A DNA stretch of 64,000 nucleotides from CTSoil-075 sp964292325 (GTDB taxonomy: Bacteria > Bacillota > Negativicutes > DSM-13327): contig CAXYVG010000001.1 in assembly GCA_964292325.1 (NCBI GenBank), positions 1 to 64,000 of the forward strand. The letters run 5' to 3'. This document shows, piece after piece, positions 26,645-34,513 of this stretch. Both the position numbers and the translations under genes were made by a program. The notes under the pieces are model-generated. The model did no database searches. It worked only from the letters and a program-made list of their open reading frames with translations, and had not been told where the DNA came from. Each line of letters begins with the position of its first letter. The stretch's first letter is position 1.

Positions 26645-27724
26645 CTACATAGGTGGTGGTGGTCCTTGGTTTTTATTGGTAGCCGTAACGGATTTTGCTA
26701 TAGGTAAAAGAACACGATCCCCTTCTGTAACTCCGCTTATAATTTCTACTTTTTCATCATCGCTGATACCAATTTGTACAGGGATACTTTGCTCTGTTCC
26801 ATTCACCATTGATTGAACAAAAGTCTGTCCTTTATCTTTTTTGACAGCTGCGAGTGGCAATGTTAGTACATTTTTTTGTTCATTCACGTTAATGGTAACC
26901 CTAGCCGTCATCGTCGGATATAACAAACCCTGTGAGGAATCAACATCAACATATACGGAGTAATACACTACATTTGATGAGGTCGTTGCACTCTTAGAAA
27001 CGCTTGTCACTTTGCCTGTAAAAACTTGATCGGTATAAGCATCTACGCTAAAAGATACAGACTGCCCCGTCTTAATTTTTCCAATATCGGATTCATCTAC
27101 CATGACCTTAATCTGCATCAGAGACATATCAGCAATTGTCATGATCACCTGCGGCGTAGAAATACCCTGGGCTACTGTTTGACCAGCAGGTGTTGGTTTA
27201 CCAATAACTACACCACTAATCGGTGCTTTAATCACATAGTTGTCTAATTGTGATGCATAATTATCGTATGTAGATTGAGCCACAAGGTAGTTCGTCTTAT
27301 CGGTATCTAATTGTTGCAAAGACTCCCCACCAATATTTGCTAGCATTTTGCTGCGTTCATAGTTAACTGCGTAATTTGCCAGTTGTGCTTTATATTGAGC
27401 AACCTGCGCCCTTAGACTAGAATCATCAAGTAAAAGTAAAATTTGTCCTGCTGTTACATTATCATTTTCTTTTACCCTCACTTCGGTAATAAGACCTGTC
27501 ACCCGAGAGCTGACATCAACGGAATTAACAGCGGAAATCGTCCCTGTCGCAGAAACTTTCTGCTGTATATCACCACGCCCCACCACAATCGGTGTACCTG
27601 TAGTAACAACAGTTTTGGGTTTTTTAGAATAAAAAAATCCACCCGACCCAATTAAAACCACCATTATTAGCAGTATAAACCATTTTTTGTGTTGTTTTAC
27701 TCTTTGCCAAATCATCAATATCAC
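26645..27724 (-). CDS. MacA-like periplasmic adaptor (HlyD family)
   Basis: A 359-residue membrane-fusion protein. It has an N-terminal transmembrane anchor (about residues 14-30), a lipoyl-like beta barrel (DVSSRVTGLITEVRVKENDNVTAGQILLL), a short alpha hairpin (about 105-155) and C-terminal beta domains. The chain ends in a proline-rich tail GPPPPM. First gene of the three-gene exporter operon. The adaptor type is typical of diderms but also occurs in Gram-positive exporters, so it does not by itself prove an outer membrane. Confidence 0.9.
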   Translation of the reverse strand: MILMIWQRVKQHKKWFILLIMVVLIGSGGFFYSKKPKTVVTTGTPIVVGRGDIQQKVSATGTISAVNSVDVSSRVTGLITEVRVKENDNVTAGQILLLLDDSSLRAQVAQYKAQLANYAVNYERSKMLANIGGESLQQLDTDKTNYLVAQSTYDNYASQLDNYVIKAPISGVVIGKPTPAGQTVAQGISTPQVIMTIADMSLMQIKVMVDESDIGKIKTGQSVSFSVDAYTDQVFTGKVTSVSKSATTSSNVVYYSVYVDVDSSQGLLYPTMTARVTINVNEQKNVLTLPLAAVKKDKGQTFVQSMVNGTEQSIPVQIGISDDEKVEIISGVTEGDRVLLPIAKSVTATNKNQGPPPPM

Positions 27725-27789
27725 CCTATCTTTTTTTACTATCCTTCATTTTACAATATAGGAATTGGATTATTCTTTGAAAAGCAAAA

Positions 27790-27813
27790 AGAGTAAGGTA
27801 CTACACCTCACTC
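27790..27813 (-). terminator. Intrinsic terminator at the end of the dacB-like gene
   Basis: Stem AGAGTAAGGT / ACCTCACTCT with one mismatch, followed on the minus strand by TTTTTGCTTTT. The stop codon of the carboxypeptidase gene lies inside the stem. Confidence 0.75.
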
Positions 27814-28958
27814 TGACTATTGGTTTTGAAAAAAAATGCAAAAAATTTACGTATAGAATCCGCTAAAGTAGAAAATAAAGATTTTCTCTCAATATTTTCA
27901 TCTGCTAATAAATCAGTCGTAGAAAATTCTTCATTTTGATACAGCACTCTAACTACACCAATTTTTTGCCCTTTTACTACAGGTGCTTCTATTTTATTAG
28001 GAGCATCTACAATCGTACTAAATTCATCTTTATCATTTTCAGATACCGGTATAATTAAATCATTACTTGCAATTAGCTTCACAACTTCAGATTTGCCATT
28101 CGCTACGCGAATGGTTTTAAATATATCATCTTGGTTAAATATAGCTTCTGGTTTAACTTGCGTAAAAGCAAAATTTAAAAGCGCAATCGAGTCATCCCAC
28201 ATTGTTTCACTATCTAAGACTACCGTTATAAGTTGAATACCGTCACGTTTCGCACCTGATACCAAGCAACGACCCGCAGCATCTGTATAACCTGTTTTTA
28301 CTCCATTCCCTCCTTCATATAGCCATAACATTCTATTTTCATTGTATAAGTCGCGATCATAATCTTTCCCTTCCCATGGGATCACTTTATGTTTCGTACC
28401 AACGATTTCTGCAAATACAGGATTTTTGTAACCATAGGATGCAATACGCGCTAAATCATGGGCAGTAGTATAGTGGTCGGGATCCGGTAAACCACTAGAA
28501 TTAGTAAAATGAGTATTCTTAGCGCCAATCAGATGCGCTTTTTCAGTCATTAACTGAGCAAATTTTTCTACAGAACCTGCAATATGTTCTGCAACAGCAA
28601 CAGTAGCATCATTTCCTGAAATGAGCATTATCCCATATAATAAGTCTTGCAATGTTAAGGTTTCCCCTTGCACTAACTCTAATGATGATCCTTCCGTACT
28701 CGCAGCATTCTTACTAGCCGTTACATTATCATCAAGCTTACCATTTTCAAGAGCTACAATCAAACTCATGATTTTCGTAGTACTCGCAGGATACCGAGTT
28801 TCTTCAGCATTTTTACTATATAACACTTTTCCTGTTGTTGCATCGATTACAATCGCTGCTTTTGCTTTTATCACTGGAGGTGCTTCTGCTGCCAATGCCA
28901 CATTTGTAATCATAAATGATAAAAATAATATAAAAGTAAAAATGTCTCGTTTCTTCAT
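27801..28958 (-). CDS. D-alanyl-D-alanine carboxypeptidase (DacB/PBP5-like)
   Basis: Secreted class C-type penicillin-binding protein trimming stem peptides. It has a signal peptide (residues 3-25), the active-site motif PASTTKIMS (SxxK), ISGND (SxN) and VKTGYT (KTG). A C-terminal PBP5-associated domain ends in an amphipathic anchor segment (SIRKFFAFFFKTN). The ATG at 28958 is preferred over the TTG two codons earlier. Its place upstream of the spmAB region suggests the spore-cortex DacB role, but a vegetative role is possible. Confidence 0.9.
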   Translation of the reverse strand: MKKRDIFTFILFLSFMITNVALAAEAPPVIKAKAAIVIDATTGKVLYSKNAEETRYPASTTKIMSLIVALENGKLDDNVTASKNAASTEGSSLELVQGETLTLQDLLYGIMLISGNDATVAVAEHIAGSVEKFAQLMTEKAHLIGAKNTHFTNSSGLPDPDHYTTAHDLARIASYGYKNPVFAEIVGTKHKVIPWEGKDYDRDLYNENRMLWLYEGGNGVKTGYTDAAGRCLVSGAKRDGIQLITVVLDSETMWDDSIALLNFAFTQVKPEAIFNQDDIFKTIRVANGKSEVVKLIASNDLIIPVSENDKDEFSTIVDAPNKIEAPVVKGQKIGVVRVLYQNEEFSTTDLLADENIERKSLFSTLADSIRKFFAFFFKTNSQSEV

Positions 28959-29042
28959 GGTCAAAATTCCCTTTCTTGTTATCGAGTCGCAAAACGACTA
29001 TTACTATTATAACTATATTGTACTCACACGTCAAAAAAAGAT

Positions 29043-29072
29043 GTATGATTTATGCCATAGTGGGAAATAATA
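29043..29072 (+). promoter_or_regulatory. Forespore (SigF/SigG-type) promoter
   Basis: GTATG at 29043-29047, a 15-base spacer, then GGAAATAATA at 29063-29072. This fits the SigF pattern (GYATA, 15 bases, GGnnAnAnTA) except for the last -35 base, which SigG tolerates. The expected start is about 30-35 bases before the gene at 29112. Confidence 0.65.
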
Positions 29073-29111
29073 CTATATGTTGGTACTATGAGACTTTAAG
29101 GAGGTGAAATC

Positions 29112-29300
29112 ATGGATTCAATTGATGTTAAATCAGCATTACGTAATACTTTAACTCACAAACAAGAACTTGTGCGAGATTATCAAACTTTTGCTAAACA
29201 GATTACTAATAATGAAATCGCCAAAATGTATAGTCATTTTGCTGAAGCAGAAGCATTACATGCGACTCAAATCAAAGAAAGACTTGATCAATTAAGTTAA
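29112..29300 (+). CDS. Small helical ferritin-like protein, probably forespore-expressed
   Basis: A 62-residue protein predicted to be one helical hairpin. NTLTHKQELVRDYQTFAKQ and EIAKMYSHFAEAEALHATQIKERL resemble half of a rubrerythrin/ferritin-like four-helix bundle (E, H and ExxxH positions present). A very strong RBS (AAGGAGGTGA) precedes the ATG, and an intrinsic terminator follows. A SigF/SigG-type promoter lies upstream. It is one of the few plus-strand genes, divergent from the dacB-like gene. A small spore protein or metal-binding dimer is possible; its function is unknown. Confidence 0.75.
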   Translation: MDSIDVKSALRNTLTHKQELVRDYQTFAKQITNNEIAKMYSHFAEAEALHATQIKERLDQLS

Positions 29301-29309
29301 GATAACACT

Positions 29310-29340
29310 AGGGCTGCCCAAATTGTGGCAGCCCTTTTTT
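29310..29340 (+). terminator. Intrinsic terminator of the small ferritin-like gene
   Basis: Stem AGGGCTGCC / GGCAGCCCT with an eight-base loop and TTTTTT after it. It lies 9 bases past the stop codon. Confidence 0.9.
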
Positions 29341-29363
29341 GTAAATAACGAATCGATACCTGT

Positions 29364-29819
29364 TTAATTGACCGTTGAATCATTCTCTTTCTCTTCCAGT
29401 GCTTGCTCTTCTTCATCCCAGTCATCTATTTTCTTTCCTTCTATCAATTGTTGTATCGTCTTTAAGACTTTGGGGACTAGATCGATCATCCGTCCATAAA
29501 CTAGATTTCCTTCTACTGGCATAAAACGCACTCCACTGGTCGGAGAACATACTAAAAATCCTACCGGTTTTACACTTACCCCCGCGCCACTACCACCACC
29601 AAAGGAATTACTTATTGGGACCGGGTCGCTTTTCTCCTTCTCTTCTGGTTCACAATTAGCTCCGCCAGCAGCAAAACCAAATGCCACTCTGGAAATGGGT
29701 ATGATAACCGTTCCATCTGAGGTTTCTACAGCATCACCAACAATGGTGTTTACGTCTACCATATCTTTAATACTTTCCATAGCGGTTTTCATTAAACCCT
29801 GAATTGGATGTTCAGCCAC
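29364..29819 (-). CDS. gerW: GerW family sporulation protein (YtfJ)
   Basis: A conserved sporulation protein linked in Bacillus to the response to lysozyme and to spore germination. It matches the family start AEHPIQGLMKTAMESIKDMVDVNTIVGD, the GSGAGVSVKPVGFLV region (glycine-rich loop before it) and an acidic C-terminus. The frame opens at 29840, but the GTG at 29819 sits behind AGGAGG and begins exactly at the conserved (V)AEHPI, so 151 residues are likely. It follows the DUF2953 gene as in B. subtilis (ytfI-ytfJ). Confidence 0.92.
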   Translation of the reverse strand: MAEHPIQGLMKTAMESIKDMVDVNTIVGDAVETSDGTVIIPISRVAFGFAAGGANCEPEEKEKSDPVPISNSFGGGSGAGVSVKPVGFLVCSPTSGVRFMPVEGNLVYGRMIDLVPKVLKTIQQLIEGKKIDDWDEEEQALEEKENDSTVN

Positions 29820-29836
29820 AACCTTCTGCCTCCTCA

Positions 29837-30487
29837 TCACTTAATGTTGTGCAAACTTCTCATTGCATTTATAACATTACCAATTCTTATACTGAATATA
29901 CACGTAAAATCAATGTTCAAATGTTCCTCTCCAAATGTAGGGATTACCATTATAATAGGTTGTTTGTTGAATATAATATCTTTTTTCAGACGAGTAATCA
30001 GTAAACTTTTTATACTCCATAACATTCCAGTTATGATACCAGTGATCGCTGCGTCTTCGGAGCCATAATTAGTTCTCCAGCATAGTTGCTCACAATGCAA
30101 CCTTTTCATAATTTTCCCCATTACATTGCAGTATAGACGTGCATAATGGCGAAATAATCTTGCAATATATCTCAACTTTCTAGGATGCAGTAAATAATAT
30201 GTTAGATTTTTTTTTACAAATCGTTGTTCCCGTTTATTATGTGTTATATCTTGGCTCTGGGCCGTTTTGATCTTTGACTGAATCCAAAATAACTCCTTCG
30301 TACCAGCCATTTTAATCATCGGTATTTCCATACTATATAGTATTATTTTCTTTATCGTATAAACCTTCACAGCTATATAATCATTAGAATCCGTACGTTT
30401 ATATTGCAAAAAAATATATACTCTAATATGAAAGAATAAATACATGATAATTGCATTCGTCAATATCAGTAAAAACCAAGATTGCAT
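29837..30487 (-). CDS. DUF2953 family membrane protein (YtfI-like)
   Basis: A protein of about 216 residues with an N-terminal transmembrane segment (SWFLLILTNAIIMYLFF) and a second hydrophobic region near the middle (EDAAITGIITGMLWSIKSLL). It is otherwise basic, with few other features. Position directly upstream of gerW, together with the DUF2953 pattern at the C-terminus (IKLEI-type strands replaced by PTFGEEHLNIDFTCIFSIRIGNVI), supports the YtfI assignment. The ATG at 30487 is preferred; the open frame extends 8 codons further. A SigF/SigG-type promoter lies at 30536-30565. Confidence 0.75.
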   Translation of the reverse strand: MQSWFLLILTNAIIMYLFFHIRVYIFLQYKRTDSNDYIAVKVYTIKKIILYSMEIPMIKMAGTKELFWIQSKIKTAQSQDITHNKREQRFVKKNLTYYLLHPRKLRYIARLFRHYARLYCNVMGKIMKRLHCEQLCWRTNYGSEDAAITGIITGMLWSIKSLLITRLKKDIIFNKQPIIMVIPTFGEEHLNIDFTCIFSIRIGNVINAMRSLHNIK

Positions 30488-30535
30488 AACGATCCACTTC
30501 TCTCTTAGCACTTTTCACTACTTATTTTCCCTCTT

Positions 30536-30565
30536 TAGTATTCGCGTACTTATAAAAACTTATAC
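30536..30565 (-). promoter_or_regulatory. Forespore (SigF/SigG-type) promoter of the DUF2953-gerW operon
   Basis: On the minus strand GTATA (30561-30565) is followed by a 15-base spacer and GCGAATACTA (30536-30545), close to GGnnAnAnTA. It lies just upstream of the DUF2953 gene and downstream of the scpB terminator, fitting known forespore expression of gerW. Confidence 0.55.
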
Positions 30566-30591
30566 AGAGAGTTCTCTAATTCCGCAAAAAA

Positions 30592-30611
30592 AGTAGCCCC
30601 TAAAGGCTACT
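30592..30611 (-). terminator. Intrinsic terminator after scpB
   Basis: Stem AGTAGCC / GGCTACT with loop CCTAAA, then TTTTTTTGC on the minus strand, directly after the scpB stop codon. Confidence 0.85.
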
Positions 30612-30612
30612 C

Positions 30613-31128
30613 TTAAGATAATAACTCCGCTAGTTCTGGTAAATCTTTTAGATCATTTAACCCAAAAGATTTTAGAAATTCGTCCGTCGTCCCATATAAA
30701 ATAGGGCGACCAATGGCCTCTTTACGACCTACTTCTTTTATCATTTGGCGTTCAAGAAGTTTGGCAAGGACTTTATCAATTTTCACACCTCGAATACTTT
30801 CTATCTCTAGTTTCGTAATGGGTTGTTTAAAAGCTATGATTGATAACGTTTCCATCGCAGCTAATGATAGTTTGCTATCTTGCACTTGTGCCAACTTTTT
30901 TATAACCTCTGACAATTCAGGTTTTGTACACAATTGATAGCCAGCAGCGACTTTGACAATAGTCAGACCTCGATTATCATCGGCCATTTCATCAATAAGC
31001 TGACCAATTAATAAATCAACATGTTCTTCTGGAATATCAATCAGTTGTGCAATTTTAGATATAGCGATAGGATTGCCACTAGCAAAAAGCAAAGCTTCCA
31101 CATGTTTTTTAAATTTTGAGTAAAACAT
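30613..31128 (-). CDS. scpB: Segregation and condensation protein B
   Basis: Winged-helix kite subunit of the SMC-ScpAB condensin. It has the N-terminal dimerisation region KKHVEALLFASGNPI, the conserved SLAAMETLSIIAFKQPITKLEIESIRGV, and EVGRKEAIGRPILYGTTDEFLKSFGL. The ATG at 31128 follows GAGG. The open frame start at 31140 overlaps scpA. At 171 residues the length is normal. Confidence 0.95.
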   Translation of the reverse strand: MFYSKFKKHVEALLFASGNPIAISKIAQLIDIPEEHVDLLIGQLIDEMADDNRGLTIVKVAAGYQLCTKPELSEVIKKLAQVQDSKLSLAAMETLSIIAFKQPITKLEIESIRGVKIDKVLAKLLERQMIKEVGRKEAIGRPILYGTTDEFLKSFGLNDLKDLPELAELLS

Positions 31129-31136
31129 TAAGATCC

Positions 31137-31847
31137 TCACTCTTTCAACGTAATATAAATAGGTGCAAAACTTTCTTGTTGACTAACCAGTACTCGCTGC
31201 AATTTTATTAATTCCAAAAGAGCTAAAAAGGCGGCTATGATCTCCGAGCGTGTACCTTTTCTGATCACAACCTGCGTGAACTCTATTTTGCCTTGTTGTT
31301 TATAAAGCAAATGAATAATATCATACATTTTATCCTGTACACTAAACTCTTCTCGTGAAACTACTTCATATTCATCAATACTACTTTCCCATACAGCAGC
31401 AAAAGCGGCTAATAAGTCATCCAGCTTTAAGCCCGTCGGCAATGGAACTTCCACAGCAAATTCTTGTGGTAATCTTGTAAAAAAGAGTTCTCGTTGTTGA
31501 CGCATTTCTTCCATGACTGTCGATATCTGCTTAAACTTTCGATACTCTAACAATTTATCAACTAATTCTTGTCGTGGGTCTATTTCATCTTCATCGACTT
31601 CAATGCTTTTGGGTAATTTAGGTAATAGCATTCTAGATTTTATTTGCAATAATGTTGCTGCCATCACTAAAAACTCACTTGCAATATCAATATTGTATTC
31701 TTCAAGCGTCTGGAGATATTGTAAATATTGTTCGGTTACAACGGCAATCGGAATGTCGTAAATGTCTAACTGGTTTTTTTCGATCAAATGCATTAATAAG
31801 GCCATAGGCCCTTCAAAAGCTTCTAGTTTTATATTATAGTCCGCCAT
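31137..31847 (-). CDS. scpA: Segregation and condensation protein A
   Basis: Kleisin subunit that bridges Smc heads. The N-terminal KLEAFEGPMALLMHLIEKNQLDIYDIPIA is characteristic, and a C-terminal winged-helix region (VVIRKGTRSEIIAAFLALLELIKL) completes it. At 236 residues the length is normal. It overlaps scpB by stop/start and follows trpS by 3 bases. smc itself is not in the window. Confidence 0.95.
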   Translation of the reverse strand: MADYNIKLEAFEGPMALLMHLIEKNQLDIYDIPIAVVTEQYLQYLQTLEEYNIDIASEFLVMAATLLQIKSRMLLPKLPKSIEVDEDEIDPRQELVDKLLEYRKFKQISTVMEEMRQQRELFFTRLPQEFAVEVPLPTGLKLDDLLAAFAAVWESSIDEYEVVSREEFSVQDKMYDIIHLLYKQQGKIEFTQVVIRKGTRSEIIAAFLALLELIKLQRVLVSQQESFAPIYITLKE

Positions 31848-31850
31848 ATA

Positions 31851-32840
31851 CTAAGCAAGATGCATGGCTTGCCGAACTTCTTCCATTGTCTGAGCAGCAA
31901 CCTTTCTCGCTCGCTCAGCACCATAAGCTAAAATTTCTTTTACCCGCCCCGGATTTTCTACAAAACTCTGACGACGGACATGCATATCAGCTAAATCATT
32001 CGCCATTTTTTCCGCTAAACGTTTCTTACAATCTACGCAACCAATATTCGCCAGGCGACACGACTCCGCAATTTCAGGACATTGATTAGCATTAAATATT
32101 TTATGAAACGTATATACCGTACATACATCTGGATTCCCTACATCGGTTCTTTTTACCCGATTCGGATCTGTGATCATGAGTCGAACTCGAGCTCTTAGTT
32201 CATCCGGACTTGCAGCAAAAGGAATATCATTGCCATAGGATTTACTCATTTTTCTACCATCAATCCCAGGTAAAATCGACGATTTGCTCAAACTTGGCTT
32301 AGGTTCTGGAAAGATTGGTTGATACAAATTATTAAACCGTCGTAATATTTCTCTTGATAATTCCAAATGAGGCAACTGATCTTCTCCGACAGGAACGATA
32401 TCCGCTTTATACAAAATAATATCAGCGGTCATTAATACAGGATATCCTAAAAAACCATATGTATTAATATCTTTACCTTGTATCCCTAATTGTTGAAGCT
32501 TGTCTTTGTACGTTGGTACTCTTTCAAGCCATGACAATGGTGTAATCATCGATAATAATAGATGTAGTTCTGCATGTTCTTTCACATGTGATTGAACAAA
32601 AATAACATTTTTTTCTGGATCTAAACCAGCACTTAGCCAATCGATCGCCATATCATGAATGCGTTCTGGTAATTTACTAGTATCCTCATAGGAAGAAGTG
32701 AGCGCATGCCAATCTACAATACTAAAAAAGCATTCATACTCATGCTGTAACTTAACCCAATTTTCGAGTGCCCCCATATAATTTCCTAAATGAAACCTTC
32801 CTGACGGCTGCATGCCGCTAAAAATACGAGATTTAGTCAT
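31851..32840 (-). CDS. trpS: Tryptophanyl-tRNA synthetase
   Basis: Class I synthetase charging tRNA-Trp. The HIGH-type motif is PSGRFHLGNYMG (residues 12-23), and GEDQLPHLELSREI and GRKMSKSYGN (KMSKS) follow. The length of 329 residues is typical. It lies in an M50 protease-trpS-scpA-scpB run. There is no room upstream for a T-box leader, so regulation is not evident. Confidence 0.97.
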   Translation of the reverse strand: MTKSRIFSGMQPSGRFHLGNYMGALENWVKLQHEYECFFSIVDWHALTSSYEDTSKLPERIHDMAIDWLSAGLDPEKNVIFVQSHVKEHAELHLLLSMITPLSWLERVPTYKDKLQQLGIQGKDINTYGFLGYPVLMTADIILYKADIVPVGEDQLPHLELSREILRRFNNLYQPIFPEPKPSLSKSSILPGIDGRKMSKSYGNDIPFAASPDELRARVRLMITDPNRVKRTDVGNPDVCTVYTFHKIFNANQCPEIAESCRLANIGCVDCKKRLAEKMANDLADMHVRRQSFVENPGRVKEILAYGAERARKVAAQTMEEVRQAMHLA

Positions 32841-32857
32841 TTTGTATTTCCTCCTGA

Positions 32858-33478
32858 TTAAAGAATGATCATAACAATTTGATTAATTATAAAACTTAAG
32901 CCATTATAAAACGGTGTTATAAAAACATTAATTATATTGAAATAGACTAGCGCCAACAAAATAAATGGTGCATAAGGCTCAATCCTTTCAAACATATAGG
33001 CTTGACGTCCTGGTAGTAAATTGGCCAACACTTTTGAGCCATCTAGAGGCGGCAATGGAATCAAATTAAACACTGCAAAAATGATATTATAGCTATATGT
33101 AAATTGCAATACAATCGCCACTCCACTTGATAATAAGTACATTTTGGCTAGTATCCCATACACAAGCGCAGCAATCAATGCCACAATCATATTGGCAATC
33201 GGTCCCGCGACCGAAACTAGCATCGTACCTTTTTTCCAATCTTTAAAATTATTAGGGTTTATTGGTACAGGCTTGGCCCACCCAAATTTGAATAACCATA
33301 ACATGATAAGTCCAAATGGATCAAGATGAGCAAGCGGATTTAATGTTAATCTACCCAAAATTCGCGGAGTATCATCCCCAAGCCACACTGCAATTCTAGC
33401 ATGAGCATATTCATGGATGGTTAATGCAATCAGCAATGCTGGAATTCTAAATATCATATTTTCATCAAAGCCAAACAA
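32858..33478 (-). CDS. Site-2-type (M50) membrane metalloprotease
   Basis: A 206-residue membrane protein with four to five helices. The zinc motif HEYAH lies in the first helix (ALLIALTIHEYAHARIAVWLGD). The second metal motif NLIPLPPLDGSKVL lies in the third. It is a short YwhC-like M50 protease without a PDZ domain, commonly found upstream of trpS-scpAB in spore formers. The substrate is unknown. The region upstream (33479-33735) holds repeat copy 3 and the divergent lipoprotein promoter region. Confidence 0.9.
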   Translation of the reverse strand: MFGFDENMIFRIPALLIALTIHEYAHARIAVWLGDDTPRILGRLTLNPLAHLDPFGLIMLWLFKFGWAKPVPINPNNFKDWKKGTMLVSVAGPIANMIVALIAALVYGILAKMYLLSSGVAIVLQFTYSYNIIFAVFNLIPLPPLDGSKVLANLLPGRQAYMFERIEPYAPFILLALVYFNIINVFITPFYNGLSFIINQIVMIIL

Positions 33479-33512
33479 TATTGTTCCTCCTTATATAAGT
33501 CAGACTGATTCA

Positions 33513-33612
33513 TAAGAAAAGACTTGGTTTCGACCAAGTCCTCAGACGACGGTCGAAACCTTAGTCGTTCTTACTTGGAATCAAGAAATGTTATACTTTC
33601 TGATTCCGTAAA
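33513..33612 (+). repeat. Interspersed two-hairpin repeat, copy 3
   Basis: Same layout as copy 2: GACTTGGTTTCGACCAAGTC, spacer CTCAGACGA, GGTCGAAACC and CCTTAGTC, ACTTGG, then GGAATCAAGAAA / TTTCTGATTCC. Here GGTTTCGACC and GGTCGAAACC are exact inverse complements. It lies between two divergent genes and, unlike the others, has no terminator at its right end. Confidence 0.88.
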
Positions 33613-33735
33613 AAAGCAAATGATATTTTAATTATACTAGAAAAACGCGTGTAAAGCAAAATAATACGAAACAAGCCTTATTCGGGATAAATAATACAAT
33701 AATAGTAAAAACTACAGTAAAGGAGGAATCACACT

Positions 33736-34476
33736 TTGCTGCAAAAACAATTTTCTTTAGGGATCACCACGCTGATTACAATATCGCTCCTACTAAATGG
33801 CTGTAGTATGTTAAATCCGTTAAAAAAACCAGATATAGGTCCTGCTGGCAAGCCTGTAGAAACAAAAGCCAATCCACCTATAATGGAGCGTTTTACCTCA
33901 CCACCAGCCGAGTTATATGATCTCGAGGCAACTGCTGGTGTTATTTTTGAAGGTATTTGTAACAAAAAATGGACACAGGCTGAACAAGGACTTACTACAT
34001 TACGTGCGTTATGGCAAGAAGCAACACCACGAATCGGTGATAAAAAAGGTGTTGCTGGCGCTAATGAGGCATTAGAACAATTAATCACAGCGATTACTAC
34101 AAAAAAAGACATTGATTCTTATCAGAGTCTTACCAAATTCATGTCAAGTATTAGCGATATCGGTAAGTCATATAAGCTATCACCACTATCTGATATCATT
34201 GGGGTCAGTAATGGCATTCGCACGGTTACCTTCTATGTTGAAAATAATGATTGGCGTAAAGCAATCACCAAAATGAAAGAACTGGAAAGTACCTGGGGAC
34301 AAGCAAAACCTAATATGGAAAGCGTAGGAATCTGGAGCAAATTAACGACTACCCACTCTGTTATAAAACAAATGAAAGATGCGATTGAAGCCGAAAACAA
34401 AGCTTCCGCAAAAGAGAGCATTGAGAATATCAATGAAAGTATGGGCTATATTCGCGAATACTATCGTGGTAAATAA
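33736..34476 (+). CDS. Lipoprotein of unknown function
   Basis: A 246-residue protein with a lipoprotein signal (SLGITTLITISLLLNGC, Cys at residue 23). A mostly helical domain follows: paired segments GVIFEGICNKKWTQAEQGLTTLRALWQEA, YVENNDWRKAITKMKELESTWGQAKP and IKQMKDAIEAENKASAKESIENI. The internal similarity (KWTQAEQGLTTLRALW versus DWRKAITKMKELESTW) suggests a duplicated helical repeat. The TTG start has AGGAGG nine bases upstream. It is convergent with spoVAF and shares a terminator. I do not recognise a named family. Confidence 0.8.
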   Translation: MLQKQFSLGITTLITISLLLNGCSMLNPLKKPDIGPAGKPVETKANPPIMERFTSPPAELYDLEATAGVIFEGICNKKWTQAEQGLTTLRALWQEATPRIGDKKGVAGANEALEQLITAITTKKDIDSYQSLTKFMSSISDIGKSYKLSPLSDIIGVSNGIRTVTFYVENNDWRKAITKMKELESTWGQAKPNMESVGIWSKLTTTHSVIKQMKDAIEAENKASAKESIENINESMGYIREYYRGK

Positions 34477-34481
34477 GTAGT

Positions 34482-34513
34482 AAAATAAGCCCTCGCATCT
34501 GAGGGCTTATTTT
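34482..34513. terminator. Bidirectional intrinsic terminator
   Basis: A 13-bp stem AAAATAAGCCCTC / GAGGGCTTATTTT with A/T tracts on both sides. It is shared by the plus-strand lipoprotein gene and the converging spoVAF gene, whose stop codon lies inside the right arm. Confidence 0.88.

Noticed and set aside
28621..29070. Plus-strand ORF of 149 codons
   Set aside because: It is antisense to the dacB-like gene and runs through its promoter region; no RBS and no recognisable domain.
30560..30590. Possible remnant of the repeat's right end beside the scpB terminator
   Set aside because: Only CTCTAATTCCGCAAAAAAA resembles the element end; too short to call.
31851..33478. T-box leader for trpS
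   Set aside because: Only 17 bases separate trpS from the upstream protease gene, so there is no room for one.
33729..34112. Minus-strand ORF of 127 codons
   Set aside because: It is the antisense shadow of the lipoprotein gene, which has an RBS, lipobox and terminator.
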